Below are positions 29,001 through 35,560 of a stretch of DNA of 35,560 nucleotides, in pieces. Location of the stretch: the NCBI GenBank assembly GCA_026770585.1, contig MU646384.1, forward strand, positions 870,258 to 905,817. Direction: 5' to 3'. Origin of the DNA: Baffinella frigidus. Taxonomy: Eukaryota > Cryptophyceae > Cryptomonadales > Baffinellaceae. The notes under the pieces are model-generated. The model did no database searches, was not told where the DNA came from, and saw only the letters and a program-made list of their open reading frames with translations. Position numbers and translations under genes: made by a program. Numbering within the stretch: the first letter of the stretch is position 1; each line of letters opens with the position of its first letter.

Positions 29001-29456
29001 ATGTCGCCAGCGCCACCGCTGCGCGGCCACATCAACATCAACCAAGAAATCCGTAAGTTCCAGCGAGCGCAGATGGGCGACCAGCTCAGCGCTCCGACGC
29101 CCGCCAGCGGCGGCATGGGAGCTGTCCCGGGCGGCACGTTCCTCCTCAACGGCGCGGCGATCTCCTGGAAGAGCAAGAAGCAGCCATACATGAGCCCGGC
29201 TGCCAACATCGACAAGAAATGCGAGACGGCCCATTGCGCCGCAGTGAAGACGGCCCATGGCGCCGCAGTGAAGACGGCCCACGGCGCCGCAGTCAAGACG
29301 GCCCACGGCGCCGCAGTCAAGACGGCCCACGGCGCCACAGCAGAAGAGAAGAGCGACTTCCTCCAGGAGGGATCGATCGACATCAAGAATTTCACGAACA
29401 TCAACAACATGATCAAGACGGCCGCCGGCGCCGCACCAGGCCTCACCGCGGGCTAA
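29001..29456 (+). CDS. ORF of the short LTR element: copia RNase H remnant plus 8-residue repeats
   Basis: A 151-codon frame carried between the LTRs. Residues about 44-61 read GTFLLNGAAISWKSKKQP, the characteristic strand and SKKQ motif of copia-type RNase H. The sequence expected next (STxEAEYMA) is missing and is replaced by a tandem KTAHGAAV repeat coded by a 24-bp unit (29225-29340). Past the stop, another frame (29457-29630) ends LHVDFLSKRVKHGTVD, which recalls the KHIDVRYHFIRD end of the same domain, so the original RNase H is broken by frame changes. An active enzyme is unlikely. The intact 151-codon frame may simply be a chance survivor. Confidence 0.6.
   Translation: MSPAPPLRGHININQEIRKFQRAQMGDQLSAPTPASGGMGAVPGGTFLLNGAAISWKSKKQPYMSPAANIDKKCETAHCAAVKTAHGAAVKTAHGAAVKTAHGAAVKTAHGATAEEKSDFLQEGSIDIKNFTNINNMIKTAAGAAPGLTAG
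29225..29340 (+). repeat. 24-bp coding tandem repeat (about 5 copies)
   Basis: The unit ACGGCCCACGGCGCCGCAGT plus CAAG repeats about five times in frame, giving KTAHGAAV units. Third-position and other silent changes (CATG/CACG, GTG/GTC) separate the early copies from the late ones. Confidence 0.9.
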
Positions 29457-29699
29457 GTACACCAACATCGGCCACGCTTCGCAGCGAAGCGTCGGCATCA
29501 TCGGCAACACATCGACTTCGTTCGGCCTGCTCCGGCGCGACGACCACCAATCCAGCCTCAAGCATCGGCGTCAACAAGATCTACATGTAGATTTCCTCAG
29601 TAAGAGGGTTAAGCACGGCACCGTAGACTAATGAGAGTCTAGAGCGTGTTCGCGTGCGAGACCAAGAGGGAGCCTAGAATTTTGAATCTTGCTCGCATG

Positions 29700-29815
29700 C
29701 CAGAGCAAGGGGGTGCGCACCTAACTTGGAATAGCAAGGGGGTGCGCCACTTGCCAAAGCAAGGGGGTGCGGACTACATGGCCCGCTCGCGCAAGGTTGC
29801 GCGATCGAGGGGGTG
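29700..29815 (+). repeat. Repeated purine tract (CAAGGGGGTGCG) before the 3' LTR
   Basis: AGCAAGGGGGTGCG occurs near 29704, 29733 and 29758; the final GATCGAGGGGGTG abuts the 3' LTR at 29816. The position is where a polypurine primer for plus-strand synthesis is expected. Confidence 0.7.
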
Positions 29816-29946
29816 TGTGAGTACCGGGTCCTGGACGGGCCCGCCTCGGGTAAAAGGGCTCCAAGGGAGAGCGCCTATAAGTAGTTGTAAGGAATCCTGT
29901 CAGTGAATCATCAGAGACCGGAGAGCTCGCGCGGCATGCCTTCACA
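29816..29946 (+). repeat. 3' LTR of the short retrotransposon
   Basis: Identical to 28799-28929 and followed directly by the AGGAC target duplication and the right half of the interrupted host repeat. Confidence 0.9.
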
Positions 29947-31063
29947 AGGACCAGTTCCAGTGTCCGCCTATGGTGGGAGTGAAAATAACCTAGAGGACCA
30001 ACATGGCCCGTCCGAACGGGCGAGACGTTCTGCCCCATCCCACGCGTAGGGGTGGTCGCGTGCTGCTATGGCTCTTACCTCTCGTCTCGCCCTTTGGATC
30101 GTCGCGGCAGTGTTTGACAATTTATTCAAGCCGCTTCTCCCCTTTCCACCAGCAGCCCGACAGAGCTTATGCCGGGTCTCGGAGCCACTGGTGTTTATTC
30201 CAAGGACCCTACAAAACTCCGTTGGGACCTAGGGATTTTCTAAGGGGGGGGGGTGAATAGATGGCATCAAGTCAAACTTGACATTCTGGTGAAAATTACA
30301 GTTGAACACCCGATACGCTTTAGGAGTGACTGATGCGTGTCTTGGTTCGTGGAAATCTGTTTTCCCCTTCTTCTGCACCGATCTACTTTTCTCTATCTCT
30401 CCTCATTCTACAGGGCACGAAGTGAACACGTGTGGGCATCAAAGGTATCTGGAGAAGATACTTTTATCAAGCGACATCAGAGCTGCCTTCCTGGAATATT
30501 GGGCTTACAAAACCCCAAAACTTAAGAACCGGCTTTGGAATGTTCTAGAATGTCCTAGATGGAAAACTCGACCGCGGATAAGGAAGCCGACGGGCTAAAA
30601 GATCACGGGTGCTCCAACACCGCTCTCACTTTTCTCGCTGCTCGTGCTAAACCTCGCCCCCCCTCGCTCTCAGGAGTGGAGCAGGCATCCACCACCTCGC
30701 CCTCAGATGCTCAATCAGTTCGTGTCAAAACGCCCGCCCTTTGTTTTTGATTTATTCAGAAAAACAGGGGAAACGCCCACCCGCTCTTTCTGAACCTTTA
30801 AGAAAATCAAAACTAACAACGCCCTATTTTTTATCAGAGTTGTTTCTTATGGACGAGATGCCCCTGTACACGAACCAGAACTTGACAACGTCTGACATCA
30901 ACCCCCCCACGGGCCACTCCTCTCCTGGGTACGCCGCTGTTGCTCCCGACACCAGACACGCCCCGCTAGCCTACCCCTCAAGCGGCGCGCCTCTTCCGTC
31001 CACAGCCGCGGCCCAAGCCAGCACCCCCCCGACGCGCCCGTCAACCCTCGAATCACGCGGATA
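29947..31063 (+). other. Right end of host repeat, then unassigned sequence with one exon-like frame
   Basis: 29947-30002 continues the CCTAAAGGA-family block split by the LTR element. Beyond it, a strong pyrimidine tract and CAG (30380-30413) precede a frame open to 30598 containing HEVNTCGHQRYLEKILLSSD and WAYKTPKLKNRLWNVL. It resembles no family I know. The rest up to 31063 shows no confident gene; large plus-strand frames beyond 30741 overlap the PDZ gene and are taken as chance. Confidence 0.3.
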
Positions 31064-31600
31064 TCATGAGCAGTCGGCGAGGAAGCTTGCCATCATGTCA
31101 TCGACCATCGCCGAGGAATGGTCTTCGGCAAATGCAAGGTTGCTGCGCGCGATCGCGTCGTCGTCGACATCGTCCTCCACCATCAACACCTGCCCGCCCA
31201 AGGCAACGCACCGTCACACCCAGCACTCCGCAAGGCGGCCGTGTCCCCTGCCGCTGCGCCGAGCCACCCTCCACCGCACGCCACTCTCCCTTCCACGCCG
31301 CACTGCTCAACGCTTGGGCGAGCGGGGCTTCACCTCGGCAGGCTCGGACGAGGGGGGGGCTGCGAAGGCGACGGTGGACGAGCGGCGGCGTTGCTGCTCG
31401 CGGTGCTCTTTCGCCGCGCCAAGGTGCTCCACGATCACCTGCCATCCACGCGGGAGAAGCCTCCGTCACGCCTGCGCATCTCACGGGAACCAGCGTGCGG
31501 TACCCCGCCTCATCCTACGCTGCCACCCGCCGTATACGCCTGCTCCTCGAGCGCAAAGAGAGCGAGAGAGCGAGAGCAAGAGAGAGCGAGCGAGCGAGCG

Positions 31601-31653
<53 letters not shown>

Positions 31654-33036
31654 TCGCACTTCGGCAAAGGAGACGTGGCGGTCGGGAATGTTGGTGGTGG
31701 TGGTTGACGATTTGGAAGAGGATGCTGTGGTGGACAACGCGAGGGCTGGGGGGAGGGGGGGTACTTGGAGGATGTCACGCATGCGGTCAGGCTGGTCGCC
31801 CCCCTTGAGGCGCACCAGCAGCGCCGCGATGGCATCCTGCTCAAGTCAAGGAGGCACGCACGCCTGCTCAGTCGCGTGCCTCGCGCCACAGCCTCTCGGT
31901 CGCGTGCCTCGCGCCACAGCCTCCCACGCATGTCCTGAGAGACAGGGGCGAGACCACTGGATGGACCTCGCCGCTCTGGCGGCACACGTAGCCTGGCAAC
32001 CTCCAGCTGTGGTGGGCAGTGCAGGTACCATGGCAGGGAGGGAACAAAGGCGTACCCCCACCTCCCAAATCCCCAACCGTCACGGCGGGGGGAGACAACA
32101 CAGCGTGACAAGGTGACGCACCTGCTCGGACGGCGTCCACCATATCTTTAGGCGGTAGCAGGCGCGGAGAGCGAGGGCGGGCCTGCCAGCCAGGCTGCCT
32201 CCCGCTGTGAGGGGAGGGAGCACGCCCGTCTGGGGGCGGTCCAGGGCGTAGCTGCGGTTCAGAAGGAGGAGCAGCTCTGGATCCTTGACGCGCCGGTTGA
32301 CGAAGAACACGAGGCGCTCAAAGCGCGGGGCGTTGAGCGCCCGCGTCGACTGCGGGGTGTCGCCATCCACGGCAATCTGCCAGCTCGTCGTTGGCGGCCT
32401 GCCGCCTGCACGCGCCGTGCCCCCCGGCGTCTGCAGGGCGCTTCGCGACGCAGGCCTGCTCCCAGCCAGCCCGGCGGGCGTTCGCTGTCTTGCTTGCCCG
32501 ATGACAGGCCGCACAGCCCCCGAGGCAGAGGGCAGCCTTCTGGAAGCAGGTCGCGAAGGCTGCCTCGCAACTGCCGGCGTCGCGCCCCGCTCCTTCACCT
32601 GCATCGTGCACGTCGTGGTGGGGCGTCGGCCAATACTTTCTGGATCGGTGAGGTCGCGCTGCGCCGCGCACACGTCGGCCGCGCGCATGAGTTCCAAGGT
32701 CACCCTGGGTCTCCTTTCATCGCTCGCCACTTCCACCCCCTGGAGGGATCTCTTGAAATCCGACAACGACCCGTGCACCATCATCTCCATGCCGTGCCCC
32801 TCCACTTCGACTGACACGAGCTTGTCGCCCGGCAGGACGAGCCTCGACTCGGCAGCGGCGCCCCCGGGAAACAGCCTCTCAACCGTCAAAACCTGGCGGC
32901 GGCCATCGTCCGGGTACCCCTTGAAAGGCAAAAACATCTGCCGCCTTGCCACCTTCCAGCTGATCCCAAGCCCGTGGTCCACCCAGCGCGACACATCCCG
33001 AAACGGTCCCGCGCTCGGGCGCACCATCGCGCACAT
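31064..33036 (-). CDS. PDZ-domain protein (4 exons, 440 aa)
   Basis: Scaffold-type protein with one PDZ domain, which binds C-terminal or internal peptides. Exons on the minus strand: 33036-32122, 31836-31660, 31438-31334, 31189-31064; all in phase 0, 441 codons in total. The PDZ domain spans about residues 20-120: the carboxylate loop GLGI at 22-25, then VLTVERLFPGGAAAES and LVLPGDKLVSVEVEG, the classic beta-alpha segment, and VTLELMR as the last strand. A basic, Ser/Pro-rich linker (140-235) follows, then a folded-looking region with FERLVFFVNRRVKDPELLLL. Exon 2 has a helical start and a Ser/Thr-rich part; exon 4 is acidic (VEDDVDDDAIARSN) and ends in ADCS. Donors GTGCGT, GTGCGA and GTGAAG are good. 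The family beyond the PDZ domain is not recognised. The long plus-strand ORFs here are shadows. Confidence 0.8.
31554..31652. repeat. GA/CT simple repeat in intron 2 of the PDZ gene
   Basis: An almost pure GAGAGA run on the plus strand gives a CUCUCU tract in the pre-mRNA, just after the exon 2 donor. It explains the Arg/Glu-rich and Ser/Leu-rich ORFs seen in six frames. Confidence 0.95.
31871..31925. repeat. About 26-bp tandem pair in intron 1 of the PDZ gene
   Basis: GTCGCGTGCCTCGCGCCACA followed by GCCTCT occurs twice in succession. Confidence 0.8.
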
Positions 33037-33817
33037 TGCCTGGCCCCTCGCTGAGCCTTCAAGCTCTCTTCAGAGAACTTCCTCGTCGACGGAGGAAAAG
33101 CACTTGTCCCAGAGAACCTTTTGATATTTGTGTCCCGTCTCCGTCTCCGCCGCGTCTCCGGATCCGGCAGATTTTCGTTTCCGTCTCCGGCCCAGGAACC
33201 TGGGTCCCAGCCAGCGCAAGAAGCAAGGCTGGCAAAGGCACTTCCAACGGCTGCCGCTCACAGAAGTTGACTTGGTTAACTTGCAGCCAGAACTGTACCA
33301 TCGACTGTTTCAAAGTCAACCATTCAGTGTCAACTTGACCCCAAAAGTCGCATTCATCACGGCCTATATATACATATATTTATATAAAAAAATGAAATAA
33401 AAACACTGGATTTGTGACTTGACAGGATATTTTGCGGTGGTCAGGGCACTGTCGTGGGGCGGGGCCGCTCTCCCATGGGCGGCAAGAGCCCAGGTGAGGA
33501 CCACATGACGAAGAGGCATCCGATGGTGTGCAAATCGCCGTTGTGGCGCGCCGGCGAGAGGCACAAGCACTGATGATTCGATTTCTTGCTTGTTTCCGAG
33601 TGCGCGCTTGAGCCGCGCACCTCTGCTGCTGTCGTGCATCAGAAGTCCAGACTGAAGTGGGAAATTTCAGTGATGGCGTCGCTAAAAAGTGTTTTTCCTC
33701 GCAGCCCAACCTTCACAGGGCGGGGAGAAGCGAGGGAGGGAGGGCGATGCGTCTTCTGCGAGTGGTTCGCAGAAAGGCAGGCGCGTTCCGCAGCATCCAG
33801 CTGCGCAGCCAGGAGGC
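33037..33817. promoter_or_regulatory. Divergent spacer between PDZ and nitrobindin-like genes
   Basis: About 780 bp between the two chosen start codons. An AT-rich stretch at 33361-33404 (TATATATACATATATTTATA) stands out in a GC-rich context and could hold core promoter elements for either gene. A 30-bp block at 33472-33501 repeats the one at 23501-23530. The last part (33702-33817) is open in frame with the nitrobindin-like exon 1 and may be coding. Confidence 0.4.
33472..33501 (+). repeat. 30-bp dispersed block, second copy
   Basis: CCCATGGGCGGCAAGAGCCC plus AGGTGAGGAC, 28 of 30 identical to 23501-23530, about 10 kb away. Confidence 0.7.
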
Positions 33818-35016
33818 ATGGAGATGCACACAGATCATGCTGCTCGAATGGCGGCGCAAAATGTGACGATGGGCAGAGGGGGGATGGGAGGAATGGGAGG
33901 AATGGGAGGAATGGCGGTTCCGACAGGAGTTGGAGCTCCGCCGATGCTGGATGGGATCGGAGCTGCTAGCTGGATTCTTGGCGTGTGGACAGGGACGGGG
34001 AAAGCGACGTGGCCTCACCGTGGTGGCGAGGAGTTTCAGTATGCAGAGGAGGCGACATTTGTGCCGGTGGTGGGGCGACCAGCCATCACGTACTCACAGG
34101 TGATGCTGCTGCCCGAGTCGGGAATCGAAAGCATTGTATTTCGTTGTTGCTTCGAAGAAACCCAACGAAAGGATTCAGGTGATAAAGATATTGACCGGTA
34201 CAGTAGGGGCGCGTGTTGCGAGATGTGACTATTGTCCGAGAGATTCTGCACTTTCTCAGATCCACAGACGAGAGATTCAGACAAAACGGTCTCTTCGCTC
34301 CTTGGGCACAGGGCCGCGGCCGGGCTACTTGCAGCTTCCCGAAGAAACGCCATGGCGATGCGCGGCTGACGAGATCGGGGGTTTGGCTTGGTCTGGCAGC
34401 GGACTTGGAGAGTTGGAGACCATGCGACGATGCACAACGAAAACGGCTTTTTGCGGCTCGGCTCCATGGCTGGAGGGCCTGGGAGAGCGCAGATGGTCGT
34501 TTCTCAGGTTCGTCGACCCGAGACGTTCGTTTGCAGCAATCATTTCGGTGCATGCAGAAATGTGTGGCTCTTGTCAGCCAGGAGGATTCACACTGCCGAG
34601 AACAAAGTGAGTGGGGGTTGATTGACAAAGTGAATGGGCGTTGATCGTGCAGGTCACGGGGCTGCACTACCTGTGCGAGGGGGAAGTCGGAGAGTTTGGA
34701 CTCGAGGTTTCGCGCACCCCCTTGGAAAAACATCTGGAATCTGCGCGTGTGGCAAGCCCCTTGGCCCATTGCGTTGGTGCAGGTTGCTGGGAATGCAAAA
34801 GTGCAAAAGTGGTGGCTGACACGCTCGCGCTTGCTGGGGTGGCAGGTTCAATCCGTGCAAATCTGCCAGTCCTCGAACGCAGAAGGGCCGCCGGTGAACA
34901 TGATCAAGCGGCGGTTTTTCCCCAGGGGTGACGGCACGCTCTGCTACACTGTCGACTACTCAACGGTCTGCCCCGTTCTACTCCCCACCCTGTTTGAAGC
35001 ATCCTCGGAAGTGTGA
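33818..35016 (+). CDS. Nitrobindin-like (THAP4 C-terminal type) beta-barrel protein (4 exons, 204 aa)
   Basis: Nitrobindins are small ten-stranded barrels that bind haem and react with nitric oxide or peroxynitrite. Exons: 33818-34099, 34400-34507, 34653-34706, 34846-35016; all phase 0. Family landmarks appear in order: LGVWTGTGKATWP (54-66), FQYAEEATFVPVVGRPAITY (73-92), RTWRVGDHATMHNENGFLR (95-113, the usual YTQRTW...MHxExGYWR), VTGLHYLCEGEVGEFGLE (131-148), then GPPVNMIKRRFFPRGDGTLC and YTVDYST. Before the barrel is a GGM-repeat linker. The C-terminus reads VLLPTLFEASSEV, where the family normally has a haem-ligating His (HLxAxL type); here Thr stands in that place. The frame is open upstream to an AG at 33701, so an earlier exon may supply a longer N-terminus; 33818 is the first ATG in this frame. 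Confidence 0.88.
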
Positions 35017-35120
35017 CTCCCTGGGGCCGAACAGAGCCAGAAATCCCCACGTGCATCGAAATCGGCCGTTGCCCGCGAGTGAGATTCGGAATGTCCCAGG
35101 CTACAGAACATATCGCAGGC

Positions 35121-35560
35121 TTCGGTGGGCAATGGTGGCGTGGTGTTGAGCTTCTCCGGAGGTGGAGCTGCGGCGATGTGCGGCAGAGTTGGAGCGTTTC
35201 GTCGGGCCGGCTTGCACTCAGTGGCCACGGCGGCTGATGAGCGGTTCGTGTGTCAGGGGACGGACGTGGAGCTGGTGCGGTGTCTGGAGGCCACGCTGCT
35301 CCCTCTCGCGAACATGAGCGTGATGCTCGACCCTTCCAGCGGAGTCCCCATGGCATCGGCGGTGCAAGCGCACCGCCCTTCAGCAGGGCCTGCAGGTTGT
35401 TCCCTCCCCTCTCTCAGCCGGGGGCGGTGTGTATGGGCAGTCGAGAAGTGCGGTGCGCTCATCTGGAGTTTGTGTCGGGTGGCAGGGGCATTCCCAGCTT
35501 ACATGGGAGGGGGGGGCATGGGGCAAGAAACAGCGATGGGGGGAGTGGAGATGTCTGGAA
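35121..35560 (+). CDS. Open frame running off the right edge, unknown function (partial)
   Basis: After a CATATCGCAG acceptor a frame stays open to the last base. It includes VGNGGVVLSFSGGGAAAMCG, then DERFVCQGTDVELVRCLEAT and LLPLANMSVMLDPSSGVPM. Composition is protein-like up to about 35355, where GCG/GTGCAA could be a donor; a second exon could begin near 35487 (GGTGGCAG). It lies 105 bp after the nitrobindin-like stop codon, so it is a separate gene or an unusual extension. No family was recognised and the start is not visible. Confidence 0.33.

Larger units (their letters stand above)
28799..29946 (+). mobile_element. Short LTR retrotransposon (1,148 bp), copia-derived, non-autonomous
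   Basis: Two 131-bp identical direct repeats (28799-28929 and 29816-29946) start TGTGAG and end TTCACA, as LTRs do. The 5 bp on each side are the same (AGGAC at 28794-28798 and 29947-29951), a proper target duplication. Removing the element restores the host repeat (CTGCAGGAC/CAGTTCC). The 886-bp interior encodes a fragment resembling the RNase H of Ty1/copia elements but no integrase or reverse transcriptase. A purine-rich tract (GATCGAGGGGGTG) precedes the 3' LTR. Identical LTRs imply recent insertion, so an autonomous copia relative should exist elsewhere in the genome. Confidence 0.88.

Noticed and set aside
28925-29561. Minus-strand ORFs of 173 and 209 codons
   Set aside because: Shadows of the LTR-element frame; their repeats (RLDCGAVG, APWAV) simply mirror the 24-bp unit.
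30741-32116. Long plus-strand ORFs (355 and 332 codons)
   Set aside because: They overlap the PDZ gene exons on the minus strand and are driven by the GA simple repeat; composition is Arg/Ser/Pro-rich shadow.
32285-33124. Plus-strand ORF of 279 codons
   Set aside because: Antisense shadow of PDZ exon 1, whose minus frame shows the GLGI and PGGAAAES...PGDKLVSVE pattern.

Overview
This window is nuclear DNA from a eukaryote. The protein genes are broken by many GT-AG introns, several with an extended GTGCG-type 5' splice site. The exons are GC-rich. The dominant repeat is the heptamer TTTAGGG/CCCTAAA, the Arabidopsis-type telomere repeat shared by plants and many algal groups. A GC-rich unicellular alga fits best, but the lineage cannot be fixed from sequence alone. 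All gene models were built by hand from conserved motifs, reading-frame phase and splice sites. Six-frame ORFs are a poor guide here because most exons are short and the longest ORFs are shadows.

Layout. 1-4160: a 29-bp tandem repeat, then sparse exon-like pieces (a possible BRCT/RING-type gene) interrupted by a CCCTAAA array. 4190-10115: about 6 kb of degenerate TTTAGGG repeat holding a stranded kinesin motor exon (6469-6610, minus), several foldback or MITE-like elements and one orphan open frame. 11030-18160 (+): a complete 13-exon glucosidase II beta-subunit gene whose tenth intron is a 1.8-kb CCCTAAA array containing an assembly gap. 18403-21873 (-): a complete 6-exon gene for a TPR plus 2-oxoglutarate/Fe(II) oxygenase protein, convergent with the previous gene; four of its five introns carry a foldback element or heptamer repeats. 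22268-22951 (+): a small single-pass membrane protein, divergent from the oxygenase. 23200-23690: nested MITE-like elements. 24225-26070: a second large TTTAGGG array with a MITE. 26181-26911 (-): a BolA-like gene. 27590-30000: a dispersed repeat family ending in CCTAAAGGA units, into which a 1,148-bp LTR element with a copia-like RNase H remnant has inserted (131-bp identical LTRs, 5-bp target duplication). 31064-33036 (-): a 4-exon PDZ-domain gene. 33818-35016 (+): a 4-exon nitrobindin-like gene. 35121-35560: an open frame running off the edge.

The genes do not form a pathway. Glucosidase II beta acts in ER glycoprotein quality control, BolA in iron-sulfur or redox biology, kinesin in transport. 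The notable feature is architectural. Heptamer arrays sit inside or beside genes, and in every case where a confident exon lies next to an array the coding strand reads CCCTAAA and never TTTAGGG. Array orientation flips when gene orientation flips.
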